This document shows positions 1 through 10,852 of a DNA stretch of 64,000 nt, piece after piece. The stretch spans positions 1,550,001 to 1,614,000 of the forward strand of contig LR746272.1 in the NCBI GenBank assembly GCA_902729315.2, written 5' to 3'. Every line of letters begins with the position of its first letter. The stretch's first letter is position 1. The DNA is from Spirodela intermedia. Its lineage: Eukaryota > Streptophyta > Magnoliopsida > Alismatales > Araceae. The position numbers and the translations under genes are program-made. Below the pieces are notes generated by a model. It ran no database searches. It saw nothing but the letters and a program-made list of their open reading frames with translations, and had not been told where the DNA came from.

Positions 1-3000
1 TAGAGTTCATATAGTTGGTTTGATGTTTTCATTTTTTTCAACCTCTATAATTAAGGATGCTTGTCCTTTAACTTAAGGGAGCTATTGTAATAAAATTTGA
101 ACAATTTTTTCCTAATCTTCTGTGCCCCCCTCTCTCTCTCTCTCTCTCTCTTGTTATTAAGTTTTATGTAGTCTCACCATTGTACTACATAGTCTTGCAT
201 TTAGTTGCCTCATCTTGTCACTTGACTAGCTTACTGCTTTATCTTCATTTCTTGTAATTTTGTCTCATCGATAAATCTCTTAATTTTATTGTCTCTATCT
301 ATTAGTCTCTTTGTCTCATTTTATGACTTGATATTAACGTAGTGTCTATCATAACTTGGTTGATCTTGTCCCAACCTCAAAATAATTATTATTAGGTATG
401 TGAAGGTCAATCTCAAGTTATTAGATATGTAAGAAGATTCCTTGAAACCTTTGTCATTTATTTTATAATCATCACACCTCTTAATTGAGACGGTTGAATG
501 TACTATATTTTAATGATATTCATAACTGAAATACAAGATTCATCACATATTTTTTGTTGTTGTTTAGAGTTACATCCTTCATTCATTTGATCAGTTACGA
601 AATATTTAACATTTGATTTAATTTTGCACAATCTATCTAGTTAATTAAACACTCTCTAGTGGGTTGAAACTATTGAATATACAAAGAAATATCAATGATA
701 CAAGAGGAGATCAATGAATATCTTATCATATGATATTTATGTGTAAATATTTATCAACAACTCTCATATAAATACAAAGACTGACTCTCTAACTTTTGAA
801 TCAAATCTACTAATTGATTCCACAAAATTGACATAACATAATTATTTCACAAAATTATATACTGCCGCTTGAGATAAATTGACACATACTTTGTTTGGCT
901 AAGGATCTAAATATCACATATCCTGAATATAAGTTTTAATTTCATGAAAATAATATCATTATGTCATGGATCTTGAACTTTATTAGTCCTAAAGTTTAAC
1001 AAATGTTAATACATAAACAAAAAGCTAGTAATATGTGAAAAAACTAGAGGAAACATTTGATTATCAACAAGACATAATTAGGTGTTACCAATTAACTTTT
1101 AATATTTATAAACTTAAATACAGGTCTTGCCTATTAAAAATTAGTTTGCAACTGTATGGAACATATGGGACATGTTGAGTTCATTTCATATGAAGTATTG
1201 ATCTTGTATAAAATATTTGAAAAGATATATGAGACATCTTTAAAAAGATAGAGTTGTTAAGTTTATTCAGACCTAAATGATGAATGTAAACTATTGAGGA
1301 GTCAATCTTAAAACTTGGATCATATCCCTCACTTGAAGAAGTATACTATAAAGTGTTGATTGAAGAAAGGAGAAGATAAGTAACGAATAATACTTTTAAA
1401 TGTTTCAAGCATAAAGTGAGGGAATATTCAACTTCATTTAGTTATGATAGTAAAATTAAAGCAACCAAAGGTCAATGATAGTCTAAAAGAAAGTTAGGAA
1501 AGGGACAAATGATGTCAAATATCAAATTGATTGAATATAGAACTTATGATAGTCCATGTTAGGTTCCTCTAGTATTTTAATTCATGAGCTGATTACTTTT
1601 GACATTGTGAAACTTTAAGCACTTTTGTAGTCAATTTAAATTAATAATTAATAATTGTTAAATCTACAACATCACTCACGTACAACCTTAAGTGTAGTTT
1701 CTCACCAAGTACATAATTCTTGAGTTATCAACTTTGAAGCTTTTTATCACATAACTAATGTTTTAGCCTAGTTCACATCATAGCAACATAAGCAAGATAA
1801 TGATATAGTGACAATAATAAATTGTAGTAAAGTCACAATAGATGACAAATGCTCCATTAGGCTAGATGATCACTTTACCTTTAACAATTCATGTTCTCTC
1901 AATTCATACGAATTTATGTCATATAATTTATAGTACAAAACATTTAAACTATTGCATAACATTTTATTATGATTACATTACTTTTTAGTATCTAAATACA
2001 AAAGGAATGATTGAGAGTGATTATAAGATAAGAGGTATGTACTTCTTAAGATATTAAAAATAATTAACTATGTAGTCAATTAAACATAAAGGCACTGACG
2101 TGACTTAGTCATTGTATAATAAATCACACAAATTTAAAATTTATAAAATTAAAAATATTAGTTTTTAGATATTTAAAGTATTTTGAATAAATATATCAAT
2201 TATAATTTAATAAAAGTTTTAAAAATAATAAAAAAATTTATGTTGATCACAAGAATATAATATAATATCGAGTAATATTCAATTGTTTTTTTTAAAAATA
2301 ATTTTTTAATAAATTTTAGACTAAAAAATAAAAATAAAATATATTTATAATTCACAAAAAAGATAAATATGGGTGCAGACAATAATATGACATCAACACC
2401 CAACAAACACAAATCGAGCAAAAATAAAGTTCTACTCGACAATTCTTATGTAAGCAATTATAGATGATTTAATTAGTTAAATTAAAATTTATAAATACCA
2501 AAAGAATTATAATTGAATGAAGAATAATTTAAAAAGTTGACATCACACAAATTATCAGTAATTGAAGTAAAAATTAAGTTGAAAGTAGGAAAGGTAAAGT
2601 TTCGACCTCGCAACAACGATTATCAAAATTTTGCATATTTAGAAGGGTCATCGAACAATGTCCATGGCCTCAAAAGCTCTCTTTGGACATGGACGACATG
2701 GGCACTCAAAGGATCTATTTTTTAAGTCTAAAAAATAATGAAAAAAGTTAAATTAATTAAAAATAATAAAATAAAGTTCTGACTTTGCAGTGGTGATGCG
2801 TCAATAATATATCAAAATCTTAAACACTCAAGAGGATTGTCATGTAGTATCCACAATCTCGGAGGGATAAGAATGACATAGGCAATCTCTAGATCTTTTT
2901 GAAATATAGAGATCAATGAAATGCATTGTCAAATCATCTATGATGGTTGTCACCTAGTGGAGTAAAAAGATGACAACATTATAGCTTTTTAATGGTTGTC

Positions 3001-4459
3001 ATCCAATAGAGATGAGTTGAACGGAGGTGAGACAAATATTAAGGAACTTCATTCTCAAGTCCACGTAGTAAGAGAAGACTCTTTATCGCATTTGATATGC
3101 TCTTAAGAGGTGACGACTTGTCTCTTAATGAATCATCTTCTTCCTAATGATAACTTGTTCATTGATCAATTGGAGATGATTTACTTGACAGATTCGTGAT
3201 CTTTTTATTGTGAATCATTCAAAAAATTTAGTAACGATGCTCTGTAAATCGTGTTGATGAGATTTTCAACAATGATTGAGTAATTATGGTAGCTTAATTC
3301 TTCACTTGTGATTTGTAAGAAAATCATAATTTAATCAGATAAAAAATATGAATTTTGACTCTAATAGGATTTGAACCCACATTAACTAGGTGCCTATATG
3401 AGAGATTAAAATAAGTACTCGAATAATCTTATATCATGATGTCAACATGGTATCTCGGTGTTATAAATAAATAATATTTTATATATTAAAATTATTAAAA
3501 CATTCCAAAGAGTTTAGTCCCACATTAATTATATAATGAATGTTGAGACGAATATATAATAATATGAGATTTGAGAATTATTGAGTCCCTTTCTCACATG
3601 TGTATGACCATTCCTTGCCCCACACTCGGCTAGCCACTAGTGACGTCAAAGAGGAGTGACACACACTTGCCCCTAATTGGTAACCCTTAGTCACTCGAGC
3701 CCCTACTTGTGGCTTCACCCAACTACACTTCTGACCCACTTGTGAGCCTAATTGGCCAGCAAATTCTCTATTTTTTATATCTTTTTATTATATTATATTT
3801 TATTTTTCTTTATTTATCTCAAAAATAAGATTATAAAAATTATATAAATTCACATAAAATCACATAATTAACCAAAAAATTACATTAACTAAATAAAAGC
3901 CATTTTTCATAATTTATCATAAATATAAGTCTATTTACCATGAGTTAATACTAAAATTATATTATTTATTAATTATTAACTCATGATAATAGAGATTTAT
4001 CAAGCATCACACAAACTCAATGAGATTCACTTCTAATATTTTAAATTAGATCAACTCTTCTTCAAATCTTTGAAAATCATGTTCACATTCTATGTTTTAG
4101 TTAATACCTATCAATACACTTTAGTGTTAAACTTATAAGTTACTAAAACATTATTATACATAACTATCACTAAAAGTATTCTCTTTTGAAATTATGTATT
4201 TTGATGTAGGAAGCTATTCCTAATTATTTAGATAATTGGTTATAGATACTTTATTAAATTTTATTGATGACTTCACTCATTTAATATATATACATTTGTT
4301 GAAATCTAAAGAAGGTTTTAGAACTAAGTATTTTACAACATGATAAAAATCTATCACTTTGATAATACCAAAAGGTACTTTAGAGGAAATCTAAACATCT
4401 TTATGAATAGTGAGGGTATCAATTATGAGTCATAGTGTATCTATACATCTCAATAAAAT

Positions 4460-5112
4460 ATAATTGGAGAAAGAAAATATAAACATTTTGGAAATCACGC
4501 ATATACTTCTTCTCCAATCTTATATCTCAAAGAAATTTTGGGCAAATGTCATACTCACTACCTCATATTTAATAAATAAAATACCATTTATTAACATCAA
4601 ATATTAACTCTTTATGCACTATTATTTCTTAAAAACCCTTTTTTTCTCTTCCACATTAGGCATTTAGTTGTGTTTATACATATACTTGGATCACATAACA
4701 ACAATGCACATACCAAAAATTAATTAATTGTATTTTTCCTGAATATTCACTTATCGAAAAGGGTTATAAATGTTTCAATCCCTTAGTGATAAAAAAATAT
4801 GTCAATAGAAGCTACCATCATCTACTCCGAATTTGTTAATCATCATAAGCCTTCAACTCAAGAGATATTTTGTTATCTAATACTTTTTTGCTTCCATCAC
4901 TTCATAACAATTCTCTATAACAAGTATATTGAAATTGATCAACACTTCATTCAAAATAAATTTAACATAGAAGATTTTCTCTTATTATATCATATTATCA
5001 CATCAGGTTATATACATTTTCTACAAAAAGACTATCATTGATGACATTCAACTCAATCTTAGTGAATTTAAATGTGATGTACATTTACATTTACTTTCAA
5101 CTTAAGAAGAAG
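4460..5112 (+). pseudogene. Decayed Ty1-copia integrase to RNase H remnant (copy A)
   Basis: The plus strand encodes, across frameshifts, a recognisable copia integrase C-terminal segment (FWANVILTTSYLINKIPF type), followed without a reverse transcriptase domain by an RNase H tail. The tail contains KYIEIDQHFI, matching the usual KHIEIDCHFI of plant copia elements. A purine-rich stretch just before 5113 and a following TGTTG look like a decayed polypurine tract and LTR start. The loss of reverse transcriptase is shared with copy B (20603-21250). Copy A is also frameshifted at an A run near 4636 and at a T run near 4675. It is a dead fragment. Confidence 0.75.
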
Positions 5113-6120
5113 TGTTGTGGTGGATGATTTTGTCTAAAATAAAATTGAGATATGTCTTTGAGGGTATTTCATCCTCAATGTTAGAGTTCATGTAATAGAT
5201 TTGGTTGTTTCATCTTTTTCAACCTTAGTAGTTGATAAACTTATCTTGCAACTTAAGGGAGCTGTTATAATAGAAATTGGAAGATATTTTTCTCTCATCC
5301 CCCTCTCTTTTGGTCGCCCTTGGCTTCTAGATAGTATTATTACCTTACCATATGATCTTGCACTCAACTCGTTTTCTTGATCATCTTATTGTTTTGACTC
5401 ACTATCTTGCTATTTTACCTCACTCACTAGTTTCCTAGTCTCACTATCTTCATTGAACAATAGTCTTGTCTCATTTTACAATAGGATGTATTATTTTTCT
5501 ACCATTTATAGGCATGTTATCCTTTAGCTGTTCAAAGGTGGGATCTCTTTTTAGCAATCAAAGTCATGTTTTCCTTCCATCAGTCCTCCAATCTAGGGAT
5601 GAAGTTTTTTCTTGTTGGAGATACTTGTGGCTTGAATGATAATTTCCTATTACCAATTGGTAGTATATCTCAATTCAATGATATATTTATCTTCATCATC
5701 AACATGTGCATCATCATCAATTTTGTGTTTATTTATCTCATTTTCTCTAGAATCTAAGATGGATTATTCCTCAGTTCATTTTCAAGGAGAGTGTTAGATT
5801 TCTAAATCATGATGTAATCACCATTTATATGAATTCACACCATAATGAATGGTCATCACATGAATTTGTAGTGAGGATTTGTAGATCACAATGTATCATG
5901 CATAAGAACTCATGTAATGTTGATGGCTGTCATGGGAACTTGTAGTATATAGGTATATAGGAAAATATTAGGTAGGATTGCCTCCTTATTTAATGAATGA
6001 TAGATATTAATAAAAAAGTGAAATGATTTCTCACTTTTCCCTTTTATCTATCGAGATAGAGGAAAGTTCCTACAAATTCTATTTTCTTCTCTTCATTTCA
6101 ACATGAGGCTATTAAATGTA
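5113..6120 (+). mobile_element. LTR-like sequences downstream of the copia remnant (copy A)
   Basis: Just after the polypurine-like stretch, the sequence opens with TGTTGTGG. It carries a block (TTGAGATATG, then CATCCTCAATGTTAGAGTTCATG) that recurs in diverged form at the unit start and at about 16077-16170. A second LTR-like stretch at about 5800-6110, with AACTTGTAGTATATAGG and a pyrimidine-rich tail, recurs at 15795-15935 and in copy B. I could not define both ends of any LTR or a primer binding site, so boundaries are approximate. Confidence 0.45.
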
Positions 6121-8115
6121 GGCTTTTAATAAAATATATTGTTGGAAACTATTGTTTTCTTGAATGCAAATAGCTTTGTGGGCTTGCAAGCATTAAAAAT
6201 CTTCATATTTTCCATAAGTGATCTTTTAGGAACACAAATTTTCTTTTTCTTCTTTCAAGAAAATGAGCGACTTACCTTATGCAAAAGAGATTTGTCATTA
6301 TAATAGAGTTAGTACTACATGGAAAAGTAAAACAAGATAAAATCATATGTTAGCAATGAGCTACTCATTGAGTAACATTCAACAATATTATAACGCACTT
6401 GATTCCTACAGTGGTCATATGATTAAGAGTCTTTAGAATAACTATTAGTGAAAAGATCTTTCATATTTGAAATAGGCACTTCCTCAAGTTTAAAAATATA
6501 ATAGTTCCATCCCTTTGACCTTCAGTGAATTCTTTAGATAGATATAAAATGTTCATACAAAAAATATTGGACAACTATTTAAAGGAGCTTCATTGCACCT
6601 TTTTGGATATTAAATAGCAAGAATATGATCATTCATTATTTTATCAAAAGCTACCTAAAAATAGTGAATGGTTTATCTGCCATTTTATTTATTTATTTTA
6701 TTTAGGGAATAATAAACTAATATTAAATGTTATGTGGGATTATCTAAAGATATGAACTTAGAGATACAAGTTGCCTAGTTAGTTAACTCATTTTTGCTTA
6801 GTCAAGGTCTTATTGAACCCATAAATCAGTAGTGATTAGATAAAATCAAAATTTCTAACTCCTCACCTCCTTCTCTCTTGATTCATCTTGTAGTATTTTA
6901 ACAATTAACAATATAATGACTCATGAAGTAGTGTATACTCTAAAATATTTTCTACTAAGTTATAATGTTAAAAACTAACAAGCTTTGCCCAATTGTCTAT
7001 TGGTTGGGCCTATATAGTGTTGTAAAGTTAGTACATAGTAGAGTTGATTATATAATTTGATGCAATATCTAAGAAGATATGTTGAAGATATGATCAATTG
7101 TGCTCACATCACTAGTTGCAATTTTGACGACATTATATCTAATAGTACAATCTTCTCATGTTGATTGATATAACCATGATATTGCCTCAGTTACCAAATA
7201 AGAAGACTAAATAGTTAGGGGGGAGGGAGGAGAAATGAGAATAGAGTAGCTAAGAAAACTAATTTTAAAATAGAGGATTGGTCAAGAACAGAGGAGAGGG
7301 TTTGACAGAACCTTGAACTTCCTTCAATGTAATGTTCATATGGTGAAAAAAATATTTAAATTTCTCAGAGGTGCTACATTTTTTATGTTAGAAGAGAGTA
7401 ACTAATTTACCACATTGTCCTAACATTGAGCTTTATCAATTGAGACTTGTTCAGTTCATGTTGACTTGTAATACACTTAGTAAAACACTTGAACATTTAG
7501 CATTTTAGTTTTTGCAATCTAATATTATTATTATGGAATAAAAACCACAAGAGCAATAGCATGCTTTTAATTTTCTCCATCCCCTATACAAAAAAGCAAT
7601 ACTTTAGTTTTGAAGTGTTAGTCTAGAAACTCTCAAGCCAAGTAAGGTTCTAGAATGTTGTATCTCAATGACAAGTTAACTAACTCATAAGTAGAGTATT
7701 TCAATAAATATGTTAGTTAATGATGACAACCTAAAAAGACAAATCCGTGTGAGGTGTTTTCAATAAAAAATGTACATTCATTACTTAAAAAAACATTTAG
7801 AATATGGGAAATTATGAAAATTATGTCTTGATAAACTTTTCCAAGAAGTAAATGATATGTCAAGTAATTTGGTTTCCTCTGTCATATTCACATTCTGAAA
7901 TGAGGTACATTAATCTTGATATACAATGGGCTAATGTTGGTTCAAGATGGAAGCCATGTATTTCATGTGTGATTTTACACGTGAAAAGAGACTAACAAGA
8001 TATGGTCGTTGATTATAATAATTACAAGTAGCTATATGCATACGTATTTATATAATAATGACTCATAACATAAATGATGCTATCGAGGTCAATATTCAAC
8101 TCCATAGTAATACAT
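6121..8115. other. A+T-rich remainder of copy A, no gene seen
   Basis: Only short ORFs closed by frequent stops occur here. The stretch is collinear with 22250-24285 in copy B. No conserved protein motif, RNA gene or clear terminal repeat was found. Confidence 0.6.
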
Positions 8116-8375
8116 TTTGCTAAGTCTCTAGAGTAATCTTGAATCAATCAATTGTAGAAATAGTGACTTCACTTCATTGAAGAACACATAGAAGACTATT
8201 AATTAGATATAATTTCAACAAAGTTTGATTCAACCCCACTTGTTAATTTCTCTCTTGGCCTTCCATAACCAATGCACTAGATAATATCTACATCAAGCAT
8301 ACAAGCTTGCTACCCAAGTGCTTAACTCACTCGATGTAATGGCCATATTAGAACAAAAAAAGATAAAGTTAAATG

Positions 8376-8835
8376 ACATGAGGTTGGCAGGATGTTAAAT
8401 GGGAAAATATTACTAACCCAAATTATTGGCTTAATCCAGTAATATGTTTTGACCATTAAATTGAAAACTCAACAATGAATGAGTTAATAGACACAAGGTT
8501 TTTATTTGACTGTGTGTACCCATTATTATTAGACAAAGTGAATGGATTGGTAAACATGAGGTTGCCATGATGTTAAATGTGTAAGGTTTTATATTAGACT
8601 ATGGGTACCTATTAATATTAGACAAAATGAATGGTTTAGTACGCATGAGGTCGGCATGATGTTAAATGGGCAAATATTAATAGCTCAGATGACTAGCTTA
8701 ACTTGATAAGCCTACTGACAATTGATTTGACCGATATATAGAAAAGTCAACGCTGAAATGAGTTGGTTAACAAAAGGCTTTTATTACAATGTGGGTACCC
8801 ATTACTGTGGTTACAATAGACCACCACATTAGTGT
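8376..8835 (+). repeat. Diverged tandem repeat block, about 2.5 units
   Basis: The motif 'catgaggttggcaggatgtt' begins near 8378 and recurs with substitutions near 8556 and 8646. Each copy is followed by AAATG and, in the first and last units, by matching blocks ending in GTGGGTACCCATTA-like sequence. The first and third units are about 267 bp apart; the middle one is truncated. The block ends where the direct repeat flanking the zinc-finger gene begins. It is non-coding. Confidence 0.7.
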
Positions 8836-8925
8836 GAAACCCGATCCCCATACAATGAATTTGATCATGAGATACGAGGACCGTAATAGGTCAAATGTGA
8901 CACTAAGTGCAATGAAGCGTGGGTG
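8836..8925 (+). repeat. Direct repeat, left copy, overlapping the 3' end of the zinc-finger gene
   Basis: About 85 bases containing ACCCGATCC, TACAATG and GGACCGTA match 10145-10235 in the same orientation with roughly 75-80% identity by eye. The two copies bracket the intronless zinc-finger gene and its promoter. The origin is unknown: old transposon termini or a duplicated spacer are both possible. Confidence 0.65.
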
Positions 8926-9547
8926 CTCCCCCCGTTGGCGCCGGGCCAGGCCAATGCTTCCTCTTGTGCCCTCCCAGCGCCTGCCCCGTGAGGAAGATCA
9001 TCCCGCAGGTACTGCACTTGTGCTCTCGCCCGGAGGGCACTGCTGGCTTTCTTTCCGCCTTCCTCAGCGGTGGTGGCGCCGCCGCGAGGCCGTCAGCCAG
9101 AGGCTGGTAGAGGGCCGCTGAGTCTTCCGTCTTCTGTTTCTTGGTCTCCGACGGCCCCCCCGCTTCCTCTGCGACGCCAGGCTGGGGCAGCTCTAGCTTG
9201 ACTTCCACGGGTTTGGGCATCTCCTCGCGCTTGACAACTTCGAGGACCCACGGCTCCGCCATTACCGGCATCTGTTTGCCGTCGTTGACCGGCGACTTCT
9301 CTGGGGACTCGAGACGCACAGCCGACTGTTCGCCGCTGGGGACAAGGAAGCGGGCGCTCCTTCTCCCCTTCGTGGTCCACACCAACCTCGCCGGCCCCGC
9401 GTAGGAGTCGCTTTCGTTGGAATGCCTCAAGGCAATCAGCGTCGCCGCCGCCCTCCGCTCCGTCGATGTATGGGTCCTCATGTGCCCCGACAGCCCTCTC
9501 TTGCTGGCGAAGCTGTTGTAGCAGAGAGGGCAGCCATTGTCCGCCAT
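8903..9547 (-). CDS. Plant C2H2 zinc-finger protein with two separated fingers
   Basis: This intronless ORF encodes 214 residues and is probably a nuclear DNA-binding transcription factor. Finger 1 lies at about residues 6-26 (CPLC, then HMRTH, spacing C-x2-C-x12-H-x3-H) and has KRGLSGH where plant fingers usually carry QALGGH. Finger 2 is near residue 178 (CSTC, then the QALGGH helix and KRKH). Two widely spaced plant-type fingers fit the C2H2/ZAT-like family. The linker is rich in P, E and K, with a basic patch (KKQK) that could aid nuclear import. No DLNL-type EAR repression motif is evident; only a weak KLELP lies in the linker. The ATG at 9547 opens directly before finger 1, and a TATAAG lies about 130 bp upstream. 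Third positions are strongly G/C. The direct target is not predictable. Confidence 0.88.
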   Translation of the reverse strand: MADNGCPLCYNSFASKRGLSGHMRTHTSTERRAAATLIALRHSNESDSYAGPARLVWTTKGRRSARFLVPSGEQSAVRLESPEKSPVNDGKQMPVMAEPWVLEVVKREEMPKPVEVKLELPQPGVAEEAGGPSETKKQKTEDSAALYQPLADGLAAAPPPLRKAERKPAVPSGREHKCSTCGMIFLTGQALGGHKRKHWPGPAPTGGAPTLHCT

Positions 9548-9677
9548 GGCAGCAGAAGCAACGACGCGCCTGTGGGTAGATTTATGGAGAGATGGAGAGG
9601 GTGGCTGCGTGAGGAGAGATCAAGCGAGGGAGAAGGAGAGCGATGGGATCGTAGGTGCAATGGCGCTGGCGATGCTG

Positions 9678-9683
9678 CTTATA
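9678..9683 (-). promoter_or_regulatory. TATA box of the zinc-finger gene
   Basis: TATAAG on the minus strand lies about 130 bp upstream of the ATG at 9547. The spacing leaves room for a 5' UTR of about 100 nt. Confidence 0.5.
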
Positions 9684-9773
9684 AGAGGACTGGGGACGCG
9701 ATAGACGGGTAGCCGTTAACGGTTTCATTTCCCGCCTCCGAGCCTTTACCTCCAGTGAGGTACCCTTTAAAAT

Positions 9774-9842
9774 GCCTCTCTCTTTCTTTCTCTCTCTCTT
9801 TCTTTCTCTCTCTCTTTCTCTAACTCTCTCTAACTCACTCTC
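9774..9842 (+). repeat. CT/CTTT microsatellite upstream of the zinc-finger gene
   Basis: Imperfect tract of (CT)n interrupted by CTTT and CTAA units. Confidence 0.85.
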
Positions 9843-9937
9843 CTGAACTTTCGGCTCCGAGAAGAAGTTCGAATTTCCATATTCTTGCGGGGGAAAAAGA
9901 ACGGCTCAGACTGTTGGGGACAGTCTACTAATATTTT

Positions 9938-10115
9938 TGGGCCTCGTTACTGGGCTTGTTTTCTGTATTGGGATGGGCCAATTCCTGCTCTGCTGTTGGG
10001 CTCTGTAATAATCGTTATTGGGCCTTAAGATTTGGTGCTGTTATGGTTGCTATTCTGGGCAAATTCTAATATTGGGCTCGTGCTTATTACTGGGCTTATT
10101 CTTGCTATTGGGCTT
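9938..10115 (+). promoter_or_regulatory. Cluster of TGGGCY (site II-like) motifs
   Basis: Eight TGGGC[CT] copies and one TGGGCA occur within about 180 bp, starting near 9938, 9950, 9974, 9997, 10018, 10056, 10072, 10090 and 10108. TGGGCY is the established site II element bound by TCP factors in plant promoters. Here the copies lie in a degenerate 'ttattgggct' context, so the cluster may instead be a decayed tandem repeat. It lies 390-570 bp upstream of the zinc-finger ATG. Confidence 0.5.
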
Positions 10116-10144
10116 GGGTTGCTATTTAACTAGGCCTCATTACT

Positions 10145-10235
10145 CTGAGACCCGATCCCTGTACAATGGATTGGATCAGTAGATACAAGGACCGTATCGG
10201 GTCAAATGAGACGGAAAGTGCAAGGTACACGGGTC
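10145..10235 (+). repeat. Direct repeat, right copy, upstream of the zinc-finger gene
   Basis: Matches 8836-8925 (shared ACCCGATCC, TACAATG, GGACCGTA and GGTCAAATG blocks) in the same orientation. Confidence 0.65.
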
Positions 10236-10420
10236 AGACTTAATTATTGGCTAATTGGAGGGGGCCCAGGCTCAATTATTTCTCACCGGATGCGGACATG
10301 ATATGAGTCAATAGAACTGGAAATTGAGCTCACCCAGTCACTCTCTCTCTCTCTCTCATACTCCATCCTCTCTCTCTCTGGGTAGAGCTTCAGTCCGCCT
10401 TCCTGTCTCTCTCTCGCTCT

Positions 10421-10573
10421 CTCTCCTGCCCATTTCTTGTCCTTACTCCGGTGGGCTTTCACAAGCAGAAGACGCCATGTGCTGGCCAGAAGGGCTCCTC
10501 TCCCTTCCTCCCTCTCTCTCCTGCCCATTTCTTGCCCCTGCTCCGGTGGACTTTCACAAGCAGAAGCCGCCAC
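10421..10573 (+). repeat. ~95 bp tandem duplication in a CT-rich stretch
   Basis: CTGCCCATTTCTTG begins at 10426 and again at 10521. Each copy continues through CTCCGGTGG and CTTTCACAAGCAGAAG, so about 55 bases are conserved at a 95 bp period. CT microsatellites precede the first copy (10340-10425). The region lies downstream of the ankyrin gene; no conserved ORF is seen. Confidence 0.75.
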
Positions 10574-10852
10574 CGCCTCCTCCTCCTTGGGGCTTTTAGC
10601 CAGGCCCGGACTGAAGAATGAAGAACTGGCTGAGCCTTCACTCTTCCAAGATCTTGATGGGACGATGAGAAGGAAGAATTCCGATTTCCAGGGGTAGATT
10701 CATCTACTAGCAGGGCATACAGAAGCCAATTACATAGACTTGCAGCATTATCTGATCCCACACTCGCCGGGGCCACCCTCAGAGGGCTCGGATGACGAGA
10801 CCTTGGATGATATTTACAGTGAAACATGGCACCAACTGGGGATACCTTTCTC

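Larger units (their letters stand above)
1..8115 (+). repeat. Copy A of an ~8.1 kb direct repeat unit, truncated by the window start
   Basis: This A+T-rich unit is repeated in the same orientation at 16151-24285. Collinear blocks match with only scattered substitutions and small indels; samples read by eye differ by roughly 4-8%. Position 4 pairs with about 16151. Homology stops abruptly after position 8115, where the shared 'tccatagtaatacat' is followed by unrelated sequence in each copy. Copy A keeps about 40 bases near its start that copy B lacks. Inside lie a (CT)n tract (129-151), a copia integrase/RNase H remnant (4460-5100), a polypurine tract with an LTR-like start (about 5099-5113), a further LTR-like stretch (about 5800-6110) and short broken ORFs. 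No intact gene is present. The true left end lies outside the window. Confidence 0.9.

Noticed and set aside
4799-5041. 80-codon ORF as a host gene
   Set aside because: It is the RNase H tail of the dead copia element, and copy B interrupts it differently.
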